In this document: piece by piece, positions 1-8,102 of the stretch
Layout: each line of letters begins with the position of its first letter
How positions within the stretch are numbered: the first letter of the stretch is position 1
DNA from: an uncultured Alistipes sp.
GTDB taxonomy: Bacteria; Bacteroidota; Bacteroidia; Bacteroidales; Rikenellaceae
Length of the DNA stretch: 25,922 nt
Assembly: GCA_900542505.1 (NCBI GenBank)
Contig: UQNV01000032.1
Span: 1-25,922, forward strand
Direction of reading: 5' to 3'
Program-made: the position numbers and the translations under genes
Notes under the pieces: model-generated
What the model was told of the DNA's origin: nothing
The model's input: only the letters and a program-made list of their open reading frames with translations
Databases searched by the model: none

Positions 1-53
1 CCGAGATCTACACACTGCATATCGTCGGCAGCGTCAGATGTGTATAAGAGACA
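1..53 (+). other. Illumina Nextera i5 adapter remnant (not genomic)
   Basis: Bases 1-13 match the 3' end of the Illumina P5 sequence. Bases 14-21 (ACTGCATA) sit where the i5 index belongs and match an index I recognise (S506-type). Bases 22-35 are the Nextera read-1 adapter core, and 36-53 are the Tn5 mosaic end lacking only its last G. This is library-preparation sequence left on the contig end, so genomic sequence begins around base 54. Confidence 0.97.
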
Positions 54-243
54 AGTGTAAGGAGTGGTCGTTGGCTGCGGTTGAAGTGGAGGGAGGAGGC
101 TGCGGTCGGAGTGAGGGCGAGAATGTGGTTCAAGCGGGCATTGTTTGACCGGATTTAAGCGCTTGCAGGGGAGGGTGACACGGTTTTTGGCTACTCCCGG
201 CTCTGCCTCTCCGGCCTGCTCCCACTCCCGGCTCCGCATTGTC

Positions 244-285
244 TCCCGTTCCCGTTCCCGTTCCCGTTCCCGCTCCCGCTGCCGC
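244..285. repeat. Hexanucleotide tandem repeat (TCCCGT/TCCCGC)n
   Basis: There are four copies of TCCCGT (244-267), two of TCCCGC (268-279) and one degenerate TGCCGC (280-285). Both strands are open through the repeat, but the encoded runs look like artefacts. Its copy number could vary between strains or be mis-assembled. Confidence 0.9.
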
Positions 286-358
286 CACGGCTTTTCGCCC
301 CACCCCATTCTCGGCCTGCCGCCTCTTCCCTTGCCTTCCGCCGCTGCCGTATCTGCGC

Positions 359-395
359 AAAAAAACTCCGGGCCCCCCAAATGGGTCCGGAGTTG
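359..395 (-). terminator. Rho-independent terminator of the M16 peptidase gene
   Basis: Read on the minus strand, AACTCCGG-ACCC pairs with GGGC-CCGGAGTT, and the stem is followed directly by a run of T. It starts about 45 bases past the peptidase stop codon. Confidence 0.85.
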
Positions 396-440
396 AGTTC
401 CGAAGTGCTCGGGAGGCTGCCTCCCCAAGCATGCGGTGGA

Positions 441-3266
441 TTACTTTTCTTCGGCAGGTGCCGGGCGCATGATGACCTTCACCAGGTTGCCGTCATCGAG
501 CACCTTGCGGGCCATGGCCTGTACGTCGGCGTTGGTTAGGGCCTCCACGGCGCTCTTGTACTCGCGTGCGTAGTCCAGACCGCTGCTGTACTTCGACTGG
601 AGGTAGCCCATCCAGCTGCCGTTCTGCTCGAGCGTGTTCTGCCAGTTCTTGAGCAGGAACTCGCGCGTCTTCTCGATATCCTCGGTCAGCGGGCCGTTGT
701 CGGCAATCTGCTGCAGTTCCTTCATGACAATCTCACGCAGCTCGTCGGCCATCTCCTCGTTGGTGTCGAAGTTGATGTGCATCTCGTAACGCTCGGCGGG
801 GATATAGTCCGTCGTGCCGTAGACCTGCACGCCGTAGGTGCCGCCCTTCTCCTCGCGAATCGAAACAAGGTAGCGCGAGTTGAGCGCCTGCGTGAGGAAC
901 GTCAGCGCCAGCTTGTCCTTGAAGGTGTAGGGCATCTCACCCGAGAAGAGGTAGTGCACGTTGACCTTCGGCTGCTGCATCGCCACGCGGAAGTCCTCCG
1001 TCACATCGCCCTTGACCACCGAGGCCTTGTCGTCGACGAAGTCCGTCTTTTTCGATGCGGGAATCGAACCGATGTACTTCTCGACCAGCGGCTTGAGCGT
1101 CTCCAGGTCGACGTTGCCCACGAAGATGAAGGTGAAACTGTTGGCGTTGGGGTAGAGCTTGTCGTAGATGGCGGGCAGCTTGGCGAAGTCGAACTTCGAA
1201 ACGAGCTCCGACGAAATCATCTGACGGCGCGGGTTGTTGCCGTAGCAGACCTCGAGGAAGCGCTTCTGGGCCAGGTAGTCGGGATTCGTCTCGACGTTGG
1301 CCAGCTGGGCGTTGAGCGTGTTGATGAGCGTGTTGTAGTCGTTCTGGTCGAAACGCGGCGAGGTGAAGTCGAGGTAGAGCAGCTGGAGCATCGTCTCGAG
1401 GTCCTTGGGCGAGCAGCTGCCGTTGATGGCGCTGGCGTACTCCGAGGTGCTGTTCTGAACCGTTGCCGACTTGCCCGAGAGCTGCTTGCGGAGCTCCGTG
1501 GCCGAGAAGCGGCCGATGCCCGACATGGCGTTGATGCTCGGCATCATCTCACCCATGTAGTACTCCTCGTCGGTCAGCAGCGAAAGACCGCCCTTTGCCG
1601 TAGCGCTCATGCGCACTTCGTCGGCCTTGAACGTCGTAGGCTTCACGACGATGCGCGTGCCGTTGGCCAGCGTCCACTCGGTCGTGCCCAGCACCTCGTC
1701 GGTCGTGGTCTCCTTTACGGGCGAGCCCTTCAACTCGGTTCCCTCGGGAATCAGCGGCTCCTTGACGACGTTGTCCTCGTAGGCCTCGACCTCCGACGAC
1801 ATTACCTTGTCGCGGATGGCCAGCAGCTCCTCGGCCGTCGGGTTGACGATGCCCTCCTTCTCGGGTGCCGAGACGAAGATGACCTGGTTGGTCGGGGTGA
1901 TGAACTGCTGAGCCACGGCATTCACGGCGTCGACCGTGAGGTTGCGGATGAGCATGCTGTCGAGCTGCCATTCGGTCTTGGCGTCGGGCACGGGCGAGTT
2001 CTTGCGGTAGTTGGCCAGGTAGAGCTCGACGTAGTCCTCGTTGGTGCGGTCGTTGCGGTTGGCATAGTTGCGCTCGGCGCTGCGCATCAGGGTCTCCTGG
2101 GCGCGCTCGAACTCACCCTGCGTGAAGCCGTAGCGGCGCATCTTCTCCATCTCGGTATAGAGAGCCTCGAAGCCCCGTGCCAGCTGGCCGTCCTGGGTTG
2201 CGGCGGTGAAGATGGTGGCCTCGAGCGTAGGAATCACACCGATGACATCGCCCGAACCCATGCCGGCGCCGAGGAACGGTGCGTCGGGTTGCATGCGAAG
2301 CTCCTCCAGACGGGCGTTCTCCATGACGGCCATGTAGGAGTTGATGACGTCGAGCATCTCGGCCTGTACGGTGTTGTTGAGCTGCTCGGGCAGTGCGCTG
2401 CGCTTGATGAAGAGCTGAACGCGCGAACCCTGCATCTCGGGGTCGGTGAAGATGCTGACGATGGGCTCCTCGTTGTCCGGAACGATAATCTCGGCCTTCT
2501 GCGGAGCGTCGGCTGCCGGTGCCGGGATGTCGGCCATCAGCGTCTTGATTTGCTGCTCGATGGCGTCGACGTCGATGTCACCCACGACAATCACGGCCTG
2601 GTAGTCGGGACGATACCACGACGTGTAGAACTTCTCCAGCTCGTCGTGGTGGAAGTTCTTCAGGCCGTCGAGGTAGCCAATCAGGTTGCGGTGCTCGTAG
2701 GGCGTACCCTTGCCCAGCGCCTTGAGCATGCTCATGGTCGAACGCCACGAGGCGCCGTCACGCGTGCGCAGCTCCTCCATGATGACGCCGCGCTCCGAGT
2801 CAATCTCCTCGGGACGCAGGGCGATGAAGTGCGACCAGTCGTGCAGGATGAGCAGGGCGCTGTCGATGATGCCCTGGCGCTGAGTCGGCACGTCGGAAAT
2901 GTTGTAGCAGGTGTAGTCCCACGACGTTCCGGCGTTGAGGTTGTAGCCGAACTTCACGCCGACGGTCTCCAGATACTCAATCATCTGTTTGCCGGGGAGG
3001 TTCTTCGTACCGTTGAATGCCATGTGCTCGAGGAAGTGGGCCAGACCCTGCTGCGAGTCCTCCTCCTGGATGGCGCCCACGTCGTGGAGTATGTAGAAAT
3101 CGGCCTGGTTCTTCGGCTTTTCGTTGTGCCGGATGTAGTAGGTCATGCCGTTGTCCAGCTTGCCCGTACGGAGTTCGGGGTCGGCCGGAATCGGAGTCAT
3201 CGGCCCCTGGGCCATGACGCTCGCCGTTGCCGTCAGGGCGACGAGGAGCATTGTCAGTTTTCTCAT
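441..3266 (-). CDS. Secreted M16-family zinc metallopeptidase (pitrilysin/PqqL type)
   Basis: This 941-residue protein starts with a signal peptide (residues 1-20, ending ASVMAQ), so it should act in the periplasm or at the outer membrane. The inverted zinc motif HFLEH lies at residues 77-81. The expected third ligand is Glu158, 77 residues after the second His, as in insulysin. The second half carries the GGTYGVQVYGT segment and a downstream Arg-Tyr, typical of the inactive M16 half that helps bind substrate. Length and two-lobed layout fit single-chain M16 peptidases. The substrate cannot be read from the sequence. It is the last gene of a minus-strand run (DUF2975, XRE, peptidase; gaps of about 57 bases) and ends at a clear terminator, so co-transcription is plausible. 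No -7 promoter element is obvious directly upstream. Confidence 0.95.
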   Translation of the reverse strand: MRKLTMLLVALTATASVMAQGPMTPIPADPELRTGKLDNGMTYYIRHNEKPKNQADFYILHDVGAIQEEDSQQGLAHFLEHMAFNGTKNLPGKQMIEYLETVGVKFGYNLNAGTSWDYTCYNISDVPTQRQGIIDSALLILHDWSHFIALRPEEIDSERGVIMEELRTRDGASWRSTMSMLKALGKGTPYEHRNLIGYLDGLKNFHHDELEKFYTSWYRPDYQAVIVVGDIDVDAIEQQIKTLMADIPAPAADAPQKAEIIVPDNEEPIVSIFTDPEMQGSRVQLFIKRSALPEQLNNTVQAEMLDVINSYMAVMENARLEELRMQPDAPFLGAGMGSGDVIGVIPTLEATIFTAATQDGQLARGFEALYTEMEKMRRYGFTQGEFERAQETLMRSAERNYANRNDRTNEDYVELYLANYRKNSPVPDAKTEWQLDSMLIRNLTVDAVNAVAQQFITPTNQVIFVSAPEKEGIVNPTAEELLAIRDKVMSSEVEAYEDNVVKEPLIPEGTELKGSPVKETTTDEVLGTTEWTLANGTRIVVKPTTFKADEVRMSATAKGGLSLLTDEEYYMGEMMPSINAMSGIGRFSATELRKQLSGKSATVQNSTSEYASAINGSCSPKDLETMLQLLYLDFTSPRFDQNDYNTLINTLNAQLANVETNPDYLAQKRFLEVCYGNNPRRQMISSELVSKFDFAKLPAIYDKLYPNANSFTFIFVGNVDLETLKPLVEKYIGSIPASKKTDFVDDKASVVKGDVTEDFRVAMQQPKVNVHYLFSGEMPYTFKDKLALTFLTQALNSRYLVSIREEKGGTYGVQVYGTTDYIPAERYEMHINFDTNEEMADELREIVMKELQQIADNGPLTEDIEKTREFLLKNWQNTLEQNGSWMGYLQSKYSSGLDYAREYKSAVEALTNADVQAMARKVLDDGNLVKVIMRPAPAEEK

Positions 3267-3322
3267 AAGTTCTGGTATTAAGTGGTTTTTGCGTGTTTTG
3301 TCTGTATCATGCCGCGGATGTC

Positions 3323-3544
3323 CTACTCCGCGTGGTCGGCCTCGGGCCGATATTCGATGATGTCGCCCGGTTGGCAGTCGAGCTCGCGGCAGATGGCCTC
3401 GAGCGTGGAGAAGCGGACGGCTTTGGCCTTGCCGTTCTTGAGAATCGAAAGATTGGCCGGCGTGATGTCCACCCGCTCGGCAAGCTCCCCGAGCGAGATT
3501 TTGCGCTTGGCCATCATGACGTCAATGTTGATGATTATCGCCAT
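3323..3544 (-). CDS. Small XRE/Cro-C1 helix-turn-helix regulator (YozG-like)
   Basis: The 73-residue protein is almost entirely one Cro/C1-type helix-turn-helix (about residues 12-65). It contains ISLGELAERVDITPANLSIL as the DNA-binding core and a PGDIIEY C-terminal signature common in small YozG-like regulators. The gene directly upstream encodes a DUF2975 membrane protein. This DUF2975 plus small XRE pairing is widespread (for example YoaS/YozG in Bacillus), so the two probably work together, perhaps as a membrane sensor and its regulator. That role is inference. A run of nine G (minus strand, 3546-3554) sits one base before the ATG, which is unusual for a translation start and could vary in length. 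Confidence 0.9.
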   Translation of the reverse strand: MAIIINIDVMMAKRKISLGELAERVDITPANLSILKNGKAKAVRFSTLEAICRELDCQPGDIIEYRPEADHAE

Positions 3545-3602
3545 ACCCCCCCCCTTGTGTTATACGTATTTATATGAGTGAAAATCATGGTCTTCGGCGT
3601 GC

Positions 3603-4316
3603 TTATATGGTGAGTTTCTGCTCTTCGCTGAGCTGTGTGCCCACCACGAGCACCTCGGCCATGAAGAGCATCAGGATGCCGACGATGATGTTCCAGTAGT
3701 TGACCGGGAACGTGGTGTCGACCTGCAGCGCCGTGCCCTGGAGCAGCGTGGCGGCTTCGCGGATGTTGATATACTTGATGAGCGTCTCGCTCAGTGCGGC
3801 CACGAGCATCAGGATACCGATGGCGCGCGTGCGGCCGATGTTGCCGTGGCGCAGCGGCTGCTCGTCGCGGATGGATTTGCGCAGCGAGTTGATGATGAGT
3901 GCGATGAGCACGAAAATCGCCAAATAGGAGGCGATTGTGAGCATCGAGAGAAGATAGGCGAATCCGTTGTTGGCCATCACCTTGACAGAGTTCGAGACCG
4001 TATACTTCTCGGGTACCGAGACGTGCAGCTGGACGTTGTCCATCCGGACCTCGATGTTTTCATCGAGCCCGTCGATGGGTGATAGCTCCTGGCCCGAAGC
4101 GCGGAGCGGGGCGTAGACGTAATAGGTGCGTACGTCGCCCTGCGTGAAGTCGGTGTCCATCGTCTGCTGCGCCTGGCGCCAGCCCGACGAGAAGCTCGGA
4201 GCGATGGTCGAGACGAACCCGATGAGCAGCGCCACGAAATAGAAGACGTAGATAATCATCAGGTGTTTGTAGAGTCGTCGCTTGTTCTGCATGTGCGTTC
4301 GTGTGAAGGTTTCCAT
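3603..4316 (-). CDS. DUF2975-domain membrane protein
   Basis: The product has 237 residues if started at the ATG at 4316. It has four predicted membrane segments: near the N-terminus (HLMIIYVFYFVALLIGF), in the middle (LLSMLTIASYLAIFVLIALI), after the Arg-rich loop (IGILMLVAALSETLI), and near the C-terminus (NIIVGILMLFMAEVLVVG). A soluble loop separates the first two. This is the DUF2975 layout, and the small XRE regulator downstream supports it. The frame stays open to 4397, but a full promoter at 4319-4350 lies inside that extension, so the longer form is unlikely. The -7 element ends only two bases before the 4316 ATG. The transcript may therefore be leaderless, or the true start may be the next ATG at 4292. 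Function is unknown. Confidence 0.85.
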   Translation of the reverse strand: METFTRTHMQNKRRLYKHLMIIYVFYFVALLIGFVSTIAPSFSSGWRQAQQTMDTDFTQGDVRTYYVYAPLRASGQELSPIDGLDENIEVRMDNVQLHVSVPEKYTVSNSVKVMANNGFAYLLSMLTIASYLAIFVLIALIINSLRKSIRDEQPLRHGNIGRTRAIGILMLVAALSETLIKYINIREAATLLQGTALQVDTTFPVNYWNIIVGILMLFMAEVLVVGTQLSEEQKLTI

Positions 4317-4318
4317 TG

Positions 4319-4350
4319 CAAATGTACGATTAGTTTTTTTGAAAAACAAA
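4319..4350 (-). promoter_or_regulatory. Bacteroidetes promoter for the DUF2975 gene
   Basis: On the minus strand TTTG (4347-4350), a 20-base spacer and TACATTTG (4319-4326) match the phylum consensus TTTG-N19/20-TAnnTTTG. It decides against the longer reading frame. Confidence 0.75.
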
Positions 4351-4491
4351 TAATATTTATCGTTTTTCGATAATTTTTTGCTGCCGTCATGCCTCAAAGT
4401 AGGGTGAGGCGGCGTTTGGGACGGTCGCCGGGCCGTCGCGACGGAGTGCGGCGGGGCATTCTTTTTTTTCGGTCGGCTCCGCTTTTTTCAC

Positions 4492-4499
4492 TATATTTG
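4492..4499 (+). promoter_or_regulatory. -7 element of the acyl-ACP thioesterase gene
   Basis: TATATTTG is an exact TAnnTTTG match, 33 bases before the ATG at 4533. A weak TTCG about 20 bases upstream could serve as the -33 element. Confidence 0.6.
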
Positions 4500-4532
4500 T
4501 TGCATCGAGTATTCAAAAACGAGCACGTAACA

Positions 4533-5264
4533 ATGGGTCAGAAATCCACCTATTCATATCGGGTCGAGCCTCAGGATGTGGACTTTACCCTTCGGGCGAC
4601 GCTTCCGGCACTCGGGTCGTCCATCCTCAATGTGGCGGGCGCCGACGCCCACGGCAAGGGCTTCGGGGTCGATGCGCTCAATGCCGACAACCATTCGTGG
4701 GTCCTTTCGCGCATGGCCATCGAGGTCGACGAGCGTCCGACGCAGTATACCGACTACACCGTTGCCACCTGGATTAACGAGTACGGGCGTGTCCTTTCGA
4801 CGCGTAATTTCACGCTCACCGACTCCTCGGGCCGCGAGTTCGCGCGGGCCGTCACGCAGTGGGCGATGATTGACCTCACGACGCGTGCGGCCGTCGACCT
4901 CTCGTGGGTGGGCCGTGCCCACAGCGAAGCGATTGTCGACGCGCCGTCGCCGGCCGAGAAGCCGCGCAAAATCCGCTCGGTCGAACCCGAACGCTTCGTC
5001 GAGCACCGTGTGGTCTACAGCGACATCGACTTCAACCGCCACGTCAATACGATGCGTTATATCGAGATGTGCCTCGACATGCTGCCCGTCGACTCTTTTG
5101 CCCGTGAGGAGGGCGTGCGGCTCGACATCCACTTCCTCCACGAGTGCCGCTACGGCGAGCTGCTCCGCGTAGGATGTCAGACGCTCGACGACGCAACGCT
5201 CTTCGAAATCCGCAACGAGGCGGGCGAGGCCGCCGTGCGTGCCTCCATAGCCTGGCGCGCGTAA
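4533..5264 (+). CDS. Acyl-ACP thioesterase (FatA/FatB-like, double hotdog)
   Basis: This 243-residue protein would hydrolyse fatty acyl-ACP in the cytoplasm and release free fatty acids. It has two hotdog halves. The second contains SDIDFNRHVNTMRYIE (residues 163-178), which carries the Asp-x-Asn-x-His-x-Asn arrangement of the plant and bacterial acyl-ACP thioesterase active site (D166, N168, H170). The first half has the matching NHSWVLSRMAIEVDERP stretch. Length fits bacterial members. The frame is open from 4389, but the upstream part has no family similarity and contains the -7 element at 4492, so I chose the ATG at 4533. It is transcribed divergently from the DUF2975 gene. Chain-length preference cannot be told. 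Confidence 0.92.
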   Translation: MGQKSTYSYRVEPQDVDFTLRATLPALGSSILNVAGADAHGKGFGVDALNADNHSWVLSRMAIEVDERPTQYTDYTVATWINEYGRVLSTRNFTLTDSSGREFARAVTQWAMIDLTTRAAVDLSWVGRAHSEAIVDAPSPAEKPRKIRSVEPERFVEHRVVYSDIDFNRHVNTMRYIEMCLDMLPVDSFAREEGVRLDIHFLHECRYGELLRVGCQTLDDATLFEIRNEAGEAAVRASIAWRA

Positions 5265-5344
5265 GGACAGAGGCGGCCAATCCGTCCTGTGCACGTTGTG
5301 CGTGAAAAAATCGGGCCGCCGCAGCCGGAGGTCCGATTTTGTCG

Positions 5345-5352
5345 TATCTTTG
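5345..5352 (+). promoter_or_regulatory. -7 element of the glycosyltransferase gene
   Basis: TATCTTTG is an exact -7 match about 70 bases upstream of the ATG at 5424. No good TTTG is seen at the -33 distance. It also argues against starting the gene at 5289, where the frame opens. Confidence 0.55.
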
Positions 5353-5423
5353 CAAAAAACACGCGGGCGCGTGGACGGCCGAGACCGTTGCCCGCCGCCC
5401 GCAAGCCAACCAAAAACTTCGCT

Positions 5424-6569
5424 ATGAAGATTACCGTACTGGGCCCGGCCCATCCCTTCCGGGGAGGTCTGGCCTCCATCATGGAAATCATGGCCCGCAC
5501 CTTTCAGCAGCGGGGCAACGAGGTCGACATCCGGACCTTCACGGTGCAGTACCCTTCGCTGCTCTTTCCCGGCAAGAGTCAGACCGTCTCCACGCCGCCG
5601 CCGGCCGACCTGCGGCTCCGGCGCTGCGTCAACACGATGAACCCCTTCAACTGGCTCCGCGAGGGGCTGCGCTTGCGCCGCGATGCGCCCGATTTCGTGC
5701 TGCTCAAGTACTGGACGCCCTTCATGGCCCCCTGCTTCGGGACCATTGCCCGGCTGGCGCGGCGTAACGGCCATACGAAGGTGCTCTGCCAAATCGACAA
5801 CGTCGAACCGCACGAGCATCACCTCATCGACCGCCCCTTCAACCGCTACTTCCTCTCGGCGGTCGACGGCTTCGTCTACATGTCGGAACAGGTCCACGGC
5901 GAGCTGAAGGAGTATACCTCTGCTCCGGCGCTCTTCTCGCCCCATCCCCTCTTCGAAAACTTCGGGTCGCGTACCGACCGGGGCGAGGCCTGCGTACGCC
6001 TGGGGCTCGACCCGCAGATGGGCTATGTCCTCTTCTTCGGGCTGATTCGCGACTACAAGGGGCTCGACCTGCTGCTCGAGGCGTGGCGGCAGCTGCGCGA
6101 TGCGGGGCAGACCGCCTCGCGGCGGCTGCTCGTTGCCGGCGAGTTCTACGCTCCGCGCGAGCGCTACGTGCGGCAGATTGCCGAGAGCGGCCTCGAGGGG
6201 GAGGTGCTGCTCCACGACCGTTTCATCCCCGACGAGCTGGTGAAGTATTACTTCTCGGCGGCCGACTTCGTCGTGCAGCCCTACAAGAGCGCCACGCAGA
6301 GCGGCGTGACGCAGATTGCCTACCAGTTCTGTACGCCGATGGTCGTCACGGCCGTCGGAGGCCTTCCCGAGATTGTCCCCGACGGTCGGGTGGGGTATGT
6401 CTGCCCGCCGACGGCCGAGGGGGTTGCGGCCGCCATCGGACGCATGTACGAGGGCGATGTCCTCGCACGTTTCCGCGAGAACTGCCTCGAGGAGCGGCGC
6501 CGCTTCTCGTGGGAGGAGATGTGCAACCGCATTACGGAGCTCTACGGCATTGTCTCGGCTGCGAAGTAA
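5424..6569 (+). CDS. GT4-type glycosyltransferase
   Basis: The 381-residue protein has the two-Rossmann (GT-B) layout. The N-terminal acceptor lobe begins MKITVLGPAHPFRGGLASIM, with the glycine-rich loop typical of family-4 enzymes. The C-terminal donor lobe includes VLFFGLIRDYKGLDLLLEAW and the late motif SGVTQIAYQFCTPMVVTAVGGLPEIV, where the nucleotide-sugar donor is bound. It should transfer a sugar to a cell-surface glycan or lipid acceptor. Neither sugar nor acceptor can be read. The gene stands alone on the plus strand, with no other polysaccharide gene nearby, and ends before a strong hairpin at 6649. The start is set by similarity and by the promoter element upstream. Confidence 0.92.
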   Translation: MKITVLGPAHPFRGGLASIMEIMARTFQQRGNEVDIRTFTVQYPSLLFPGKSQTVSTPPPADLRLRRCVNTMNPFNWLREGLRLRRDAPDFVLLKYWTPFMAPCFGTIARLARRNGHTKVLCQIDNVEPHEHHLIDRPFNRYFLSAVDGFVYMSEQVHGELKEYTSAPALFSPHPLFENFGSRTDRGEACVRLGLDPQMGYVLFFGLIRDYKGLDLLLEAWRQLRDAGQTASRRLLVAGEFYAPRERYVRQIAESGLEGEVLLHDRFIPDELVKYYFSAADFVVQPYKSATQSGVTQIAYQFCTPMVVTAVGGLPEIVPDGRVGYVCPPTAEGVAAAIGRMYEGDVLARFRENCLEERRRFSWEEMCNRITELYGIVSAAK

Positions 6570-6648
6570 CCCTTGCCGGCGGCCTGCGATACGGGCGCAT
6601 TCGGAGCCGTATTCGCCGCGGTCCGCTCCGGTCGGCGCAACGCAATAG

Positions 6649-6682
6649 AAGAGCCGTCTTCCCGCACGGGAAGACGGCTCTT
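6649..6682. terminator. Bidirectional terminator between glycosyltransferase and MFS genes
   Basis: A perfect 16-base inverted repeat (AAGAGCCGTCTTCCCG and its complement) lies between two convergent genes, about 80 bases past the glycosyltransferase stop and 22 past the MFS stop. The T-runs are weak but present on both sides. Confidence 0.85.
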
Positions 6683-6704
6683 GACATTTATCGGGCTGCA
6701 GATG

Positions 6705-8075
6705 CTATTTGCGGATATTCGGCAGTTCGAGGCCGTAGCCTTTGCGGCGGTCCTCAATCTTGAGGTAGAGGCTGAAGATGAAGGCCAGCACGCCGAACGA
6801 CGAGAAGATAACCATCGGCATCACGTAGCCGCCCGTGGCATCGAGCACCTTGCCGATGAGCAGCGGCACGAGGCAGAGGCCGATGTTCTGAATCCAGAAG
6901 ATGACGCAGTAGGCCGAGCCGAGCACCTTTTCGTCGATAATCTTCGGCACCGAGGGCCACAGGGCTGCCGGTACGAGCGAGAACGAGACGCCCAGCGTGA
7001 CCACCAGCAGCAGCGCAAGCCACTTCGAGGGGAACATCGGCAGCAGGAAGGCGAAGCTCAGGTGGCAGGCAATCATGATGACGGCGCCGACCATGAGCAT
7101 CGTGGCGCCCTTGCCGCGGAAGTCAAGCAGCGCACCGAGGAACGGGGTGAGCACCATGGCCAGAATCGGGAAGCAGCTGAAGAGGCGTGCGGCCGACTCG
7201 GCGTCGATGTTCAGCGTCACCTCGAGGAAGTTGGGCGCATAGCGCTGGAAGGGGAAGATGGCCGAGTAGTAGAGTACGCAGAGCAGCGCCACGAGCCAGA
7301 ACATCTTGCTCGAGAAAATCTTGCCCAGGTCGCGCACGTGGAACTCCTCGTCGGACGATTTCTCCAGCTTCAGTTCGCCCGAGGCAATCATCTGCCGGTC
7401 GAGCTTGCGGTCCATCAGCACGAAGACGCTGAAGCAGAGCAGGCCGATGACCAGCAGCGCCGTGCAGAAGGCAACGGGAGCGACAATCGACTTGTCGAAC
7501 ATGTTCGAAACCATCGGTGCGAGCCACATCACGGCGAAGACGCCCAGACGGGCAATGGCCATCTCAAGTCCCATGGCGAGGGCCATCTCCTTGCCCTGGA
7601 ACCACTTGGCGATGGACTTCGATACGGTGGTTCCGGCCATCTCGCAGCCGCAGCCGAAAATCATGAAGCCCAGCGAGGCAACCTTGGCGCTGCCGGGGAA
7701 CGAGACCCACCAGCTGTTGAGCCAGGCGCAGAATTCGGTCGTCTGGAACCAGTCGGAGATGCCGACCAGCTTGATGGCCGCTCCCGCTACCATCAGCGAG
7801 GCCGAGAGCATGCCCGTGAAGCGGATGCCCATCTTGTCGAGGATGATGCCCGCGAAGATGAGGAAGAAGACGAAGACATTGAGGAAGTACTCCGATGCGG
7901 CGTAGGTTCCGAAGGTTCCGCTGTCCCAGCCACGGGCCGATTCGACGAGCGATTTGAGCGGAGACATCACGTCCACGAACATGTAGGCGAAGAACATCAT
8001 CAGCGCGATGAGCACCAATGCCGTCCAGCGGGCGGCCGCCGAGTCGTTGAGTTTGCGTTGGATAGTTTCTACCAT
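6705..8075 (-). CDS. Major facilitator superfamily (MFS) transporter
   Basis: This 456-residue inner-membrane protein is strongly hydrophobic throughout, with the length and spacing of a 12-helix MFS carrier. The loop DKMGIRFTG (residues 80-88) corresponds to the MFS motif A between helices 2 and 3. A charged central loop (about residues 215-240, rich in Lys, Glu and Asp) separates the two six-helix halves. The substrate is unknown and the neighbours do not reveal it. The ATG lies 27 bases after the stop of the TPR gene on the same strand, so the two are probably co-transcribed. The gene ends at a strong terminator. Confidence 0.9.
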   Translation of the reverse strand: MVETIQRKLNDSAAARWTALVLIALMMFFAYMFVDVMSPLKSLVESARGWDSGTFGTYAASEYFLNVFVFFLIFAGIILDKMGIRFTGMLSASLMVAGAAIKLVGISDWFQTTEFCAWLNSWWVSFPGSAKVASLGFMIFGCGCEMAGTTVSKSIAKWFQGKEMALAMGLEMAIARLGVFAVMWLAPMVSNMFDKSIVAPVAFCTALLVIGLLCFSVFVLMDRKLDRQMIASGELKLEKSSDEEFHVRDLGKIFSSKMFWLVALLCVLYYSAIFPFQRYAPNFLEVTLNIDAESAARLFSCFPILAMVLTPFLGALLDFRGKGATMLMVGAVIMIACHLSFAFLLPMFPSKWLALLLVVTLGVSFSLVPAALWPSVPKIIDEKVLGSAYCVIFWIQNIGLCLVPLLIGKVLDATGGYVMPMVIFSSFGVLAFIFSLYLKIEDRRKGYGLELPNIRK

Positions 8076-8102
8076 AAGTCGAGTTATTGTTTGGATGATT
8101 TG

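Larger units (their letters stand above)
54..440. other. Gene-free stretch at the contig end
   Basis: I see no credible gene here. Short open frames on both strands translate to low-complexity Ser-Arg, Pro-Val or Gly-Thr runs created by a hexamer repeat at 244-285. The element ACTCCCGGCTC also occurs twice (193-203 and 224-234). The only clear functional signal is the terminator of the peptidase gene at 359-395. Bases 54-180 hold nothing I recognise. Confidence 0.6.

Noticed and set aside
244..285. CRISPR array
   Set aside because: The repeats are contiguous hexamers with no spacers, so they form a microsatellite.
777..3281. 834-codon plus-strand open frame opposite the M16 peptidase
   Set aside because: It is the antisense shadow of a real gene in GC-rich DNA. 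It is rich in Arg/Leu/Val/His with no domain, and the minus-strand protein has complete catalytic motifs.
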